From positions 1-64,000 of the forward strand of contig JAUWAU010000030.1 in the NCBI GenBank assembly GCA_030601885.1: a stretch of 64,000 nucleotides of DNA, in the 5' to 3' direction. The DNA comes from Armatimonadota bacterium (lineage in GTDB: Bacteria; Armatimonadota; Zipacnadia; JAUWAU01). A program made the translations under genes and the position numbers. The stretch's first letter is position 1. Each line of letters begins with the position of its first letter. The notes under the pieces are model-generated. The model made no database searches. It had not been told where the DNA came from and worked only from the letters and a program-made list of their open reading frames with translations. This document shows, in pieces, positions 1-8,069 of this stretch.

Positions 1-90
1 CGCGTCGGAATTGTCGGGCTGGAAGGGACTCCGCCGAAGCTTCGTCCCTCTCGCGAAGGCGGAAGCCCGACCTACGCGGGGATGCGGGCG
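1..90. repeat. Dispersed repeat fragment related to the MITE at 7590
   Basis: The segment GGGCTGGAAGGGACTCCGCC at about 16-35 reappears, reverse-complemented, inside the element at 7590-7838, where the sequence reads GGCGGAGTCCCTTCCAGCCC. Both copies also carry a CCGACCTACGCGG motif and a cgcgaaggcggaag-type arm. No terminal inverted repeat is visible here, so this is a partial or diverged copy, possibly cut by the window edge. Positions 91-263 hold no recognisable gene. Confidence 0.5.
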
Positions 91-263
91 CGAGCGGCGC
101 ATTGAAGGCCGCAGCCGCGTAGGCGGGCCATTCTTGGCCCGCTGCCTTTGACACGCGAACTTACCGAACGAAGCACTGGTGCATCGGTTCGGCACTTGAC
201 GGCTTAGTCCTGCGCTGCTATGAGATGCCATTGCAGCCACCAGCCAACGGGAGTGACACCCAA

Positions 264-923
264 ATGGAGCCTATCAAAACCGCCGTCGTCACCGGCCAAC
301 ATCCCTTCGACGCCCGCGGCTTCGCCCGCCTCTTCCGCGGCCTCGAGGGCATTGACGCCTACATCCAGCACATGGAAGAATACGCCGCCGACGCGGCAAA
401 GCTCTGGGACTGGTACGACGTGGTCGTCTTCTACAACATGCACCGCGGAATGCCGTCCGGCAACGGCGCCGGGCACGACAAGAGGACCCAGACGGCCATG
501 GAGAGGCTGGGCGAGACCGAGCAGGGCATCCTCGTCCTGCACCACGCCCTCCTGGCCTTCCCCGACTGGCCGCCCTGGGCCGAGCTGGTTGGCATCGAGG
601 ACCGCAGCTTCGGCTTCGACCACGCCCAGTCGCTGCACATCGAGATCGCGAATCCGGACCATCCCATCACACGCGGCCTGATCGCCTGGAACATGGTGGA
701 TGAGACCTACAGCATGAACGACGCCGGCCCGGACTCGGACATTCTCCTGACGACCGACCACCCGAAGAGCATGCGCACCCTCGCCTGGACGCGGCAGTAC
801 AAGAACGCGCCCGTCTTCTGCCTGCAGCTCGGCCACGACGACGAGGCCTGGCGTGACGAGAGCTTCCGAACCGTCCTTGCCCGCGGCATCCACTGGCTGG
901 TGGGAATAACCCCAGGGAATTGA
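264..923 (+). CDS. ThuA-like domain protein
   Basis: A 219-residue soluble protein of the ThuA (trehalose-utilisation-like, glutamine-amidotransferase fold) family. The strand-loop pattern is typical: an N-terminal strand MEPIKTAVVTGQHPFD, a central YDVVVFYNM strand, GILVLHHALLAFPDW after it, and the late NPDHPITRGL and PVFCLQLGHDDEAW motifs that mark ThuA proteins. ATG 264 is chosen because GGGAGTGAC lies just upstream and the family begins at this strand; 13 further codons in frame reach 225 without support. No signal peptide is visible, so it is probably cytoplasmic. In many carbohydrate-degrading bacteria ThuA proteins sit near sugar dehydrogenases; the exact reaction is unknown. Confidence 0.85.
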   Translation: MEPIKTAVVTGQHPFDARGFARLFRGLEGIDAYIQHMEEYAADAAKLWDWYDVVVFYNMHRGMPSGNGAGHDKRTQTAMERLGETEQGILVLHHALLAFPDWPPWAELVGIEDRSFGFDHAQSLHIEIANPDHPITRGLIAWNMVDETYSMNDAGPDSDILLTTDHPKSMRTLAWTRQYKNAPVFCLQLGHDDEAWRDESFRTVLARGIHWLVGITPGN

Positions 924-1158
924 TGCTGCCGTCGGACGCCGCCGGCCGAGTTCACCTCGTCGGTGTGTTCCACAAGGTACGCCGCAGCTTCACCCCCGGC
1001 GGCAATCCGGACGGCTCGGAATTCGTTTACTCCTCGGGCCGCTTGAGTATCGACCGGCCAGTGTACACCGTACCAGATGATACACCGGGAGCATTGAGGG
1101 CTGCGGAGGGGAGTTCACCGATGCCTCATTGAATGGGAGATGGAGTGCAGGAAGCGGA

Positions 1159-4100
1159 TCATTTCGCTCCGAGACAGACCAGTGCACCATCTCTGGTCGT
1201 GAGGTACAGATGCTGATACGCAGCCACCATCCCGTCCCATGCCGGCGCCGCGGCTTCGTAGTCGGCGAGCTGTCTGCCGTCGTCGATGCGGCAGGCGGTA
1301 ATGGCGCCATCCTCGGTGGCGACGAACACCACATCTCCGGCCAGCACCATGGCGCAGATTGGCTCGGCGACTGCTTCTTCGACCAACCACTTCGCGCCGT
1401 GCTGCAGACGCTGGCTCCGCGTGGTGTCGGCGCCCGTCTCCGGGGCTTTCGAGATCAGGCGATAGTTGAACCACTCGTCACTGAACTCCTCACCGTCATC
1501 GAGCGCGAAATCTCGCCGGAATAGGCCGCGACGGTCGGCAGTGCAGCCGATGAGGACGTTGCCCCGGAAGACCATCAAAGAACGTTTCCTGATACGGTCC
1601 GCACCGCGACCCATTCGCGGCCCATAGCTCCACAGTCCGCGCGGAGCCATGACGCCCCCTTCGCCCGTATCGAAGCGACCGAAGCCACTCTTGGGCACGA
1701 TGGTGGGCTCGCCAGTGGCCCGATCGAACTGCCAGCGCGACATGGACACCAGGTCGCCTTCGCGGACCATGAGGTCATAGTCGTCGAACTCCAGCCCCGA
1801 GGCGCCGTAGTAGCGGTGCTCGGGCAATCGGTCGGCGCGGCTGATCCACTTGATCTCGCCGGTTGGCGGATCGAGGGCGAAGATGCGTATTCCGCCATCG
1901 GCGAGATACTGGCGCCCGGCAGCGCAGTAGACGGTGCCATCGACAACGAGCACGCTTCCGGCAATCGGCCAGGGCGACTCGATCTGACCGTACGCGACGA
2001 TCTGCTGGTCATTCGGCGCAGCGCGAAGGCGCCACAGCAGGGCGCCATCCTTGGCGCTGAGGCAGTACACCCACCCGGTGCGCGTACCGAAGAGACAGAG
2101 ACCGTCGTGAATCGTTGGCGGCGTGTCGATGCGTCCGTTGGCTGTGAAGCGCCAGCGCGTGTCGCCGGTGTCAGCGTCCAGCGCGAGGAGCTGGTGCTGA
2201 TCCGGAAGGGCAACGAAGGCGGTCCCATTGGCGACGACCGGCCCGGTCACGGGCCCTCGCGTGAATAGGTTCTGCTCCCATTCGCTCGCCAAGTGGTTCT
2301 CGGGCCATCCGCTGATCTTCTTCTCCCATAGGACCTCGAGGTCGGTGGGGAGGCTCATCGGCGTGCTGGCGCTGCGCCATTCGTCACGCCTATAGCTGGG
2401 CCAGTCATTTGCTGCTTCGTCCTGCGACTCGTTCACTCGGCCGTACGCCGGGCCTTTTTCGAGAAGGAAGTCCGAGGGCTCATCCGTTGGCTTTGTTGGT
2501 TGACCCGGCAATGCGGGCGCCAGCGCGGCGAAGCCTTTGAGCATCGGCCAGCAGACGCAGTGCTTCGGGGTCACGTAGAGAAGCCCGTTGGCCGGCATGA
2601 ATCCCGTCGATCGGTCGCAGGCGCCTTTCACGATGCGATGCGCGTCGAGCTCGCCGGTCCGGAGATCGGTGAAGTGCAGCTCGCCAGAGAGGTAGTAGCG
2701 AGTGGTCGCGACGGGGGGATAGCAGTGCCCGCCGGCGGTCCTGTATTCCTTCGCGATCTCTCCCGTGAGGGGATTCAGCCCTCGGCACGTCGCCCCATGG
2801 CGAACCCATAGCAGGCCCTGGGCGAATAGGGACCGCGCCTGGCTGTAATGGCCGCTGGGCAGGAACTCGTGCTCCCACAGGTACTTGCCGTCCTCGGCAG
2901 ATACGACTTGCACGCTGCTTCCCTCGTTGAAATCGGCGAAGGTTGAGATCTCGAAGGCCAGCAGCCCGTCGTGATAGACGGACTTGGTGGCGCGTGTGAT
3001 CCAGCCGTACTCCTCGGGCTGCCCCCTGAAGCGCGGAGTCATCTGGCGCCAGACCTCGCTGCCTGTCCTTTGATCGACCCGACGAATCGAGCACTGTTCG
3101 CCGCGCCGTGGGTTGCCATCGACGTAGAATACGGCGCCGTCGCCGACCGCGATGCACCCCGGAATTGAGGCGGATCTGCGCCAGAGGAGCTTCCCGGACT
3201 CGGCATCCAGCGCTCGAATCGAGGTGGTGTCGATGGTCACCAGAATGCCTCGGTCGTAGTAGATTTCAGTGGGCGTCCCAGCCTCATCATAGGTGCGCGC
3301 CGTCTCTCCCGTGGCGGCGTCGAGCGCCAGCAGCTTCCCCTGATCGACGACGAACAACCGGTCGCCAACGGCCACGGGCCGGCCGCCGCCGCTTCCGATG
3401 GTCGGAGAGACGGAGCGTTTCCAGAGCAGGAGACCGTTGTGTGCGTCTCTGGCGATGATGCCGGCGTAGAAGTTGCGCCCGTTTGTTGATAGCTGAAAGG
3501 CGACGGCGCGCACGGGGCCGGCAAGCCAGCGAACTCTTCGGGGGAAGCCCACGAGGGTGTCCTGCGATACTGCGTTCCCGGAAGCGTCGTAGCGCGAATG
3601 CGTCCACTCGTCCGTCTTCTCGGGCACCGGCTTCTCGATGCGCGCCCAGACACCGTTCTTCTCGATGATCTCGAACTGGCCAACGCCGATCCCACGCAGG
3701 GCCTGGCGCAATTGCTCCGCGGTAATAGGCGCACTCCGCGACGCTGCCTCCGCGCTCTGTCCCACCAGCGCAACCCCGCGCGGACACAGCACGCGCATGA
3801 CCTCGGTAGGGGGTGGCACATACTTGCCGAGGTCATCCACGACGATCAGATTGACCAGATTCTCCCCGTACGGGAGGGCCTTCAACGAGCACTGCTGGAC
3901 GCTCGCGAGACCATAGAGCCCCTGCGCCTGGATCGCGCTGCGAGCGCGCTCGACGAGTCCTGGATCCGGTTCCAGTCCGTGGACCAGAAGATTTCCCGTC
4001 CGGGCGAGCTCGGCAGTCAGTTCCCCGGTGCCACAACCGATGTGCACGCAGAGCCCGGCATTCACGCGAGCCGCTGCCCGGATGTCCTTCGCGAGCTGAG

Positions 4101-4200
4101 CCGCACCATCGTCCGCGTGCGCGACCTGTGCGGCCAACATGAAAGTGCACAGAAACAAGATCCGACCAATGGACAAGCTGCGAAGCTGCCGCAAGATCAA
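1159..4200 (-). CDS. Secreted methyltransferase-fold / PQQ-type beta-propeller fusion protein
   Basis: About 1013 residues. TTG 4200 is chosen as start: it has GAAGGAG eight bases upstream and gives a clean signal peptide (RQLRSLSIGRILFLCTFMLA, cleavage near AHA/DDG). The ATG at 4287 would add 29 charged residues before it. After the signal peptide comes a Rossmann-type SAM-methyltransferase domain (roughly residues 35-160) with VHIGCGTGELTAELA and the acidic EPDPG end of strand 2. Two blocks of PQQ-like repeats follow (about 200-560 and 610-1010), with WRRSASIPGC, YLWEHEF, LLALDADTGDTRWRF and YCLSAKDGALLWR blades. An exported SAM-binding fold is odd because SAM is cytoplasmic; it may bind another ligand. 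Substrate unknown; divergently or singly transcribed. Confidence 0.8.
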   Translation of the reverse strand: MILRQLRSLSIGRILFLCTFMLAAQVAHADDGAAQLAKDIRAAARVNAGLCVHIGCGTGELTAELARTGNLLVHGLEPDPGLVERARSAIQAQGLYGLASVQQCSLKALPYGENLVNLIVVDDLGKYVPPPTEVMRVLCPRGVALVGQSAEAASRSAPITAEQLRQALRGIGVGQFEIIEKNGVWARIEKPVPEKTDEWTHSRYDASGNAVSQDTLVGFPRRVRWLAGPVRAVAFQLSTNGRNFYAGIIARDAHNGLLLWKRSVSPTIGSGGGRPVAVGDRLFVVDQGKLLALDAATGETARTYDEAGTPTEIYYDRGILVTIDTTSIRALDAESGKLLWRRSASIPGCIAVGDGAVFYVDGNPRRGEQCSIRRVDQRTGSEVWRQMTPRFRGQPEEYGWITRATKSVYHDGLLAFEISTFADFNEGSSVQVVSAEDGKYLWEHEFLPSGHYSQARSLFAQGLLWVRHGATCRGLNPLTGEIAKEYRTAGGHCYPPVATTRYYLSGELHFTDLRTGELDAHRIVKGACDRSTGFMPANGLLYVTPKHCVCWPMLKGFAALAPALPGQPTKPTDEPSDFLLEKGPAYGRVNESQDEAANDWPSYRRDEWRSASTPMSLPTDLEVLWEKKISGWPENHLASEWEQNLFTRGPVTGPVVANGTAFVALPDQHQLLALDADTGDTRWRFTANGRIDTPPTIHDGLCLFGTRTGWVYCLSAKDGALLWRLRAAPNDQQIVAYGQIESPWPIAGSVLVVDGTVYCAAGRQYLADGGIRIFALDPPTGEIKWISRADRLPEHRYYGASGLEFDDYDLMVREGDLVSMSRWQFDRATGEPTIVPKSGFGRFDTGEGGVMAPRGLWSYGPRMGRGADRIRKRSLMVFRGNVLIGCTADRRGLFRRDFALDDGEEFSDEWFNYRLISKAPETGADTTRSQRLQHGAKWLVEEAVAEPICAMVLAGDVVFVATEDGAITACRIDDGRQLADYEAAAPAWDGMVAAYQHLYLTTRDGALVCLGAK

Positions 4201-4703
4201 CAGTGACACTCCTTCTCGGAGTCCGCGAGCGCGGCGACGTATTGCCATCGCTCGCCGATATTCCGTGCCGGCTGGTAGTGCTGACATTTCGCGAATGGGC
4301 TGGCAATGCCTGCTTCTATGATGATCCTTGGGAAGCCGATTGGGGCAGCGACGTGGCGACAGAAGTTGAAGAACGCCTTCAGGCCTCAGGAGCGCCCATT
4401 GACCGTGCCGTGACCGAGCCGCCTGCGCCTCACACAGGCCGCCCGAGGGCTCCTTGGTGCCGGCGACGGGATTGGAACCCGCACGGGACTAAGCCCTTGG
4501 GATTTTCAGCTAAATGCTTCAGTGTCTATCTTTTTCGTCGTATCCCGCGCAGAACATGTGACCCATAGGCCTTACCGCTCGATTCTCATGCACCTGACGT
4601 TCCCTCAGGCACATGCCCTCTCGGGTGTAGGTTGCCCGTAGGCTGCTTGGACTCACCTCCTTTCCCCCGTGGGATTCTGTAACGCGACTGCTCTATGAGC
4701 CAG
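4201..4703. other. Non-coding stretch with structured sequence
   Basis: Half a kilobase without a convincing gene. It holds the tRNA-like 3' end described separately, a 10-bp hairpin at 4588-4614 (arms ATGCACCTGA and TCAGGCACAT with two G-U pairs and a 7-base loop), and an AAGGAGG-rich patch near 4655-4665. The sequence on either side falls in GC content compared with the neighbouring propeller gene. A minus-strand structured RNA is possible but I cannot assign a family. Confidence 0.4.
4455..4527 (-). pseudogene. tRNA-Leu-like 3' fragment ending in CCA
   Basis: Read on the minus strand, the 3' end has acceptor strand CGCCGGC, discriminator A and encoded CCA, preceded by a T-arm GCGGG-TTCCAAT-CCCGT, a long variable arm around GGGCTTAGTCCC and a GAAAATCCC anticodon-arm half. 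A GATAGACAC stretch resembles the D-loop of tRNA-Leu. The 5' acceptor strand (GCCGGCG) is absent at the expected distance and base 57 of the T-loop is C instead of a purine. I therefore read it as a broken tRNA-Leu or an attachment-site copy of a tRNA 3' end, not a working tRNA. A recombinase remnant lies 1.3 kb away. Confidence 0.45.
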
Positions 4704-5288
4704 CTATACTTCAGTGTCGGAGCGAATTCGGCGCAGCCAATGTTCGAAATAGTAGGCCTTCTTTTGCTCCATGAATTCGGGGTCCACCCGTCTTCTTTTT
4801 CCGGTCACGCGATGTATCTCGAACACTTTGCCAGTACGGTCGCGCCTGTAATAATACCGCGACGGCCACAGGTGCCAGGCATACAACAAGACAGGGACCG
4901 TGAGAATGAACCGCATGGCGATGTGGCCGTCTGATACGAGCGACGTTTTGCCTGTCAGCCGATTTGTTTTTGCACGTATATCGGCGAAGCCTCCATAGGA
5001 ATATGGCGACGGCCAAATCAGCAATGCGAACAGAACGATGAGACCAATAACGTTAAGTACAAGCGACCATGTTCGCGCCTCATGCGGGAGGAGGTCTATT
5101 AAGCCCTCTTCTGCGTCCTCTGGGCAGAACGGGGGCACATCGTATTCCTCCCATGAGTGCCGCTCTGCCTCCTTGGGTGCATACAAGCGCGCAAACTCGT
5201 CAATTCTCTTGAGAGAGTCCCTTTCGCACTCGCACGTGGCGGCCGTGTCTTGGTTGACTATCCCGCACTCAGGACACTCCCACGGCAT
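4704..5288 (-). CDS. Zinc-ribbon membrane protein
   Basis: 194 residues. The N-terminus MPWECPECGIVNQDTAATCE is a short zinc ribbon (CPEC plus CEC), followed by an acidic linker and two membrane segments (about residues 73-92, VLNVIGLIVLFALLIW, and 126-142, FILTVPVLLYAWHLW) and a basic C-terminal tail. Start ATG 5288 follows CACCGAGGCGGGTGAGTTGA. The gene at 5439-5681 begins with the same ribbon and has a nearly identical upstream sequence, so the two are duplicates. Base composition is less GC-rich than the surroundings, which with the nearby recombinase fragment suggests acquired DNA. Function unknown. Confidence 0.65.
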   Translation of the reverse strand: MPWECPECGIVNQDTAATCECERDSLKRIDEFARLYAPKEAERHSWEEYDVPPFCPEDAEEGLIDLLPHEARTWSLVLNVIGLIVLFALLIWPSPYSYGGFADIRAKTNRLTGKTSLVSDGHIAMRFILTVPVLLYAWHLWPSRYYYRRDRTGKVFEIHRVTGKRRRVDPEFMEQKKAYYFEHWLRRIRSDTEV

Positions 5289-5438
5289 TCAACTCACCCG
5301 CCTCGGTGTCTTGCTCATTGTGGATTCGCGGGCGGGAATCCCTCTACGGCGGCCTTCCCTCCCCGCGGACAGTCGTGTATTCCCATTTGGGACCCCCGGG
5401 GCAAATAGGCGGCACAGATTGCCCGTGCTCTCGGCCGC

Positions 5439-5681
5439 CTAAGGTTTTCCGTACACGAGAAACATGGCCATGGCCAGCACGAAGAGTATGTACAGGGCAC
5501 CAAGGCAGCCCAGGGTTAGAAGAACCAGAGCCCAAACCGGGAGGTCAAGCAAACGCCTCCATCCGCGCCGCGTAGGATGCGGCGTCAGTGTTGTCTGCCG
5601 GTCACGACCGACGACATAACCGCACTCACACGGGACGCCATCTCTGTTGACCGTGCCGCAAGCGGGACATTGCCACGGCAT
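5439..5681 (-). CDS. Short zinc-ribbon membrane protein, paralogue of 4704-5288
   Basis: 80 residues beginning MPWQCPACGTVNRDGVPCEC, a two-knuckle zinc ribbon, then a basic linker and one C-terminal membrane segment (about residues 50-75, WALVLLTLGCLGALYILFVLAMA). The ribbon and the roughly 50 bases upstream (GGCAGGTGAGTTGA before ATG) match the neighbour at 4704-5288, so one arose from the other by duplication, with the C-terminal part lost or exchanged. Function unknown. Confidence 0.6.
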   Translation of the reverse strand: MPWQCPACGTVNRDGVPCECGYVVGRDRQTTLTPHPTRRGWRRLLDLPVWALVLLTLGCLGALYILFVLAMAMFLVYGKP

Positions 5682-5830
5682 TCAACTCACCTGCCTCAGC
5701 TTCTTCGGCTCGTTGTGGACTCCCGACGCCACGCAGTTTCCTCATTCGTCCCGCGCGTCGGCCAGGATACGCATGAGCGCCTCGCGGTCGCTGGCCGATA
5801 GCCTACTCAGCGCCTGGCTCAGTGCGGGGG

Positions 5831-6121
5831 TCAACTTCGGGCTTCAGGACTTGCCTCTGGGCGTGCCTGTATCTTGTCCCGCAGTGCTTGCGGCTCAACG
5901 TGCGTGTACACCTGCGTCGTAGCTATACTGGCGTCACCCAGAAGCTGCTGCACCTCGCCGATTGTGAACCCGTCTCGCAACATCCGCGTTGCATACGTGT
6001 GCCGCAGGAGGTGCGGCGTCAATCGCTTCTCGATACCTGCCCGTCGTGCTAGCTTCGCCACCTGCATCTCTACGGCCTGCTTGCTGAGCCGGATCGGATG
6101 TCTTGCCACCGCAAGTCTGAT
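5831..6121 (-). pseudogene. C-terminal remnant of a tyrosine recombinase (XerC/D-type integrase)
   Basis: About 96 codons are open between an in-frame TAG at 6122-6124 and the stop at 5831. They encode the last third of a phage-type integrase: LTPHLLRHTYATRML carries the catalytic H-x-x-R box and TTQVYTHVEP carries the tyrosine nucleophile. The usual LGH before the nucleophile reads LGD. The core-binding domain, the first catalytic Arg and the beta-hairpin are missing, and sequence upstream of 6122 is unrelated, so the gene is truncated at its 5' side. It probably records a lost integrative element in the 4.4-6.1 kb segment. Confidence 0.75.
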
Positions 6122-6137
6122 CTAGCCGACAAATCCC

Positions 6138-6167
6138 TTGACTCCTCCGGTCATTGGGGGGTATATA
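6138..6167 (+). promoter_or_regulatory. Sigma70-type promoter for the small RNA at 6175
   Basis: TTGACT at 6138-6143 and TATATA at 6162-6167 are separated by 18 bases. No protein-coding gene follows on this strand; instead there are two hairpins and a T-run within 95 bases. Confidence 0.5.
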
Positions 6168-6174
6168 TGCAATG

Positions 6175-6262
6175 TCCCGCCTCGGCGGGACGTCTAGCTT
6201 CGACTATTCTGTGCTATTCTGGTTGGCCTGCAGGACCGCGGTCCTGCAGGCTTTCGTTTTTC
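6175..6262 (+). ncRNA. Candidate small RNA, about 88 nt
   Basis: A promoter-like sequence at 6138-6167 predicts a start near 6174. The transcript would open with a perfect TCCCGCC/GGCGGGA hairpin (6175-6190), pass a single-stranded stretch containing a repeated CTATTCTG, and end in a 26-bp perfect palindrome followed by TTTCGTTTTTC. There is no start codon with a ribosome site and no open frame of note. It lies between the recombinase remnant and the convergent PD40 gene. Target and family are unknown; the call rests on promoter, hairpin and terminator being in the right order. Confidence 0.45.
6226..6262 (+). terminator. Intrinsic terminator of the candidate small RNA
   Basis: Perfect inverted repeat GCCTGCAGGACC (6226-6237) / GGTCCTGCAGGC (6240-6251) with a two-base centre, followed by TTTCGTTTTTC. 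The T-run is only on the plus-strand side, so it acts on plus-strand transcripts. Confidence 0.6.
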
Positions 6263-6312
6263 TTGGCCGCCGCCCTGTCCCTCTCCAGGCCAGAGTTAAT
6301 CCGAACTTGTGG

Positions 6313-7368
6313 CTACGGATGGGGACGCCACGCAGCCCAGTGGTCGTCGGAGGAGCTGTTCGTGAGGTTGCGCAGCCCCGATCCGTCCGCATTCACCACG
6401 TATATCTCCGAGTTGCCGTCTCGCTCCGACGCGAAGGCGATCTGGCTCCCGTTCGGCGACCACACCGGGAACCAGTCATAGGAAGGATGGCGAGTTAGTC
6501 TGCGCCGGCCTGTGTCGTCCCTCAACTCCCCCTCCGCGCTCATCACGTAGATGTCGAAGTTGCCCTCGCGCCGGCGGTCGTAGGCGATCTGGGTGCTGTC
6601 CGGGGACCATCTGGGCTTGCCATGCCGGTCCACGCCCGACGTGAGAAGTTGCAGCTCCCCCGTATCCACGCTCACCGAGGCGATGTTCGTGTAGACGCCG
6701 TCCAAGTCGCCTGCCCGCAGTGCGATCTTGCTCCCATCCGGCGACCACGCCAACTGGCTGAGCGATACTGTCTGGACTTTTTCGCCCACGGTGCCGGGGT
6801 TGTTCGTGAGCTGCCGCTTGCCCGAGCCATCGGCGTTGACCAGGTAGACTTGGGCGGGGCGGCCGCGCGGCGAGGACACGAAGGCGATCTTGCCGCCCTC
6901 CGGAGACCACGCGGGCGCCACCTCGTAGGCGGGGTTGTTCGTGAGGTTGCGCAGGCCGGACCCGTCCACATTCACCACATAGATCTCCCAGTTGCCATCA
7001 CGGTTCGACCTGAAGGCGATCTGGGTGCCATCCGGCGACCACGCGGGCAACTTGTCAACCGAGGCACTGTTGGAGACGTTGCGCACCTCCGATCCGTCCG
7101 CGTTCATCACGTAGATATCCCAGGCCCCGTCACGGTACGACCAGAAGGCGATCTTGCTCCCGTCGGGCGACCAGGCGGGCACCAAGTCCCCGGTGGGGTT
7201 ATTCGTGAGGTTGCGCACCCCGGATCCACCCGCGTTCATGACGTAGATCTCATCGTTGCCGTCGCGGTTCGAGTAGAACGCGATTCGGCCCTCGCCCTGC
7301 TGCCCCACGACCGGGTGTAAGCATAAGGCAAGACACACGAATGCAACTATCCAAGTACACCGTCTCAT
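6313..7368 (-). CDS. Secreted TolB/PD40 beta-propeller protein
   Basis: 351 residues with a signal peptide (MRRCTWIVAFVCLALCLHPV, cleavage near VVG/QQ). The mature part is a run of six to seven PD40 blades of about 42 residues, each with the pattern NPxxxxxPAWSPDGSKIAF, SxRDGNxEIYVMNADGSG and LTN. The repeats fill the whole chain, so it should form a single propeller in the periplasm or outside the cell. No catalytic domain is attached. Proteins of this kind bind other proteins or glycans; a specific partner cannot be named. It stands alone, with repeat DNA upstream. Confidence 0.8.
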   Translation of the reverse strand: MRRCTWIVAFVCLALCLHPVVGQQGEGRIAFYSNRDGNDEIYVMNAGGSGVRNLTNNPTGDLVPAWSPDGSKIAFWSYRDGAWDIYVMNADGSEVRNVSNSASVDKLPAWSPDGTQIAFRSNRDGNWEIYVVNVDGSGLRNLTNNPAYEVAPAWSPEGGKIAFVSSPRGRPAQVYLVNADGSGKRQLTNNPGTVGEKVQTVSLSQLAWSPDGSKIALRAGDLDGVYTNIASVSVDTGELQLLTSGVDRHGKPRWSPDSTQIAYDRRREGNFDIYVMSAEGELRDDTGRRRLTRHPSYDWFPVWSPNGSQIAFASERDGNSEIYVVNADGSGLRNLTNSSSDDHWAAWRPHP

Positions 7369-7589
7369 AGCTTGTTCCCACCTTGTGGTGAGGTTCCGCG
7401 TTCGGCAGACTGTGCGGCCCTGTTCGCCGTTGACTTCGGCTTCGGTGAATGTCTTTCCTGCTGCCGGGAACAGGGGCCAAGTGGCGAAGAAGATGGGCTT
7501 TCTCCTTCACGATGGCCGAAAGTTCGCTCCGGGCAGCAAGGACAAAACTGTCCCTCGCAGCATTAGACGCACCCTGAGCTCCAGACCGA

Positions 7590-7838
7590 GGGGCTGTTGA
7601 AAAACCCAGGCCACACGCCCGTTCGCGTAGCGCGGGCTTCCGCCTTCGCGCGAGGGACGTAGCCGCGCCTTCGCCGACGAAGCGCTTCGGCGCGCAGGCG
7701 GCTTCCGCCTTCGCGGAGGACATAGCTTCGGCGGAGTCCCTTCCAGCCCGCGATGTCGGCCTGGAAAGGCCGACCTACGCGGTGGGCGGCCGGTGGCCAG
7801 ACGACGAGCCGCCGGCGCCTGGGTTTTTCAACAGCCCC
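7590..7838. mobile_element. MITE-like element with 21-bp terminal inverted repeats and 5-bp target duplication
   Basis: The left end at 7590-7610 (GGGGCTGTTGAAAAACCCAG plus G) and the right end at 7818-7838 are perfect reverse complements over 21 bp. The base run ACCGA occurs immediately outside each end (7585-7589 and 7839-7843), a 5-bp target-site duplication. The 249-bp interior is GC-rich, full of CTTCGCC-type inverted motifs and too short for a transposase. The GGGCTGTTGAAAAA tip looks like the end of a transposase-encoding insertion sequence that could mobilise it, but none is present here. The rest of 7369-8069 contains nothing else I can support. Confidence 0.75.
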
Positions 7839-8069
7839 ACCGACACCAGGATCAGTGGTCAGGCGACGCCGGGCGGGAGGAATCATCACTGTGCGGAGCG
7901 CATTGTGCACCGAACGGGCACAAGCCCACTGCAGAGCGCAGTTGAGCAACGCGGGGATGAGGGCTGTGGTGCAGTGAGTGTTGTGGGTTGCCTTCAGTGT
8001 GCCCGCGACGGCGTGACACGCGGCGGAGGGGAGCATCTGCTCTTCCGACGCCGACACCGGAGGAGAACC

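Noticed and set aside
4649..4666. GGACTCACCTCCTTTC resembles the 3' end of 16S rRNA (GGATCACCTCCTTTC)
   Set aside because: No upstream 16S sequence, helix 45 or downstream spacer; a chance match to an anti-Shine-Dalgarno-like tract.
4440..4700. tmRNA or intron-containing tRNA-Leu(UAA)
   Set aside because: The acceptor lacks the tmRNA G-U pair, there is no tag frame, no group I intron core elements, and no 5' acceptor half.
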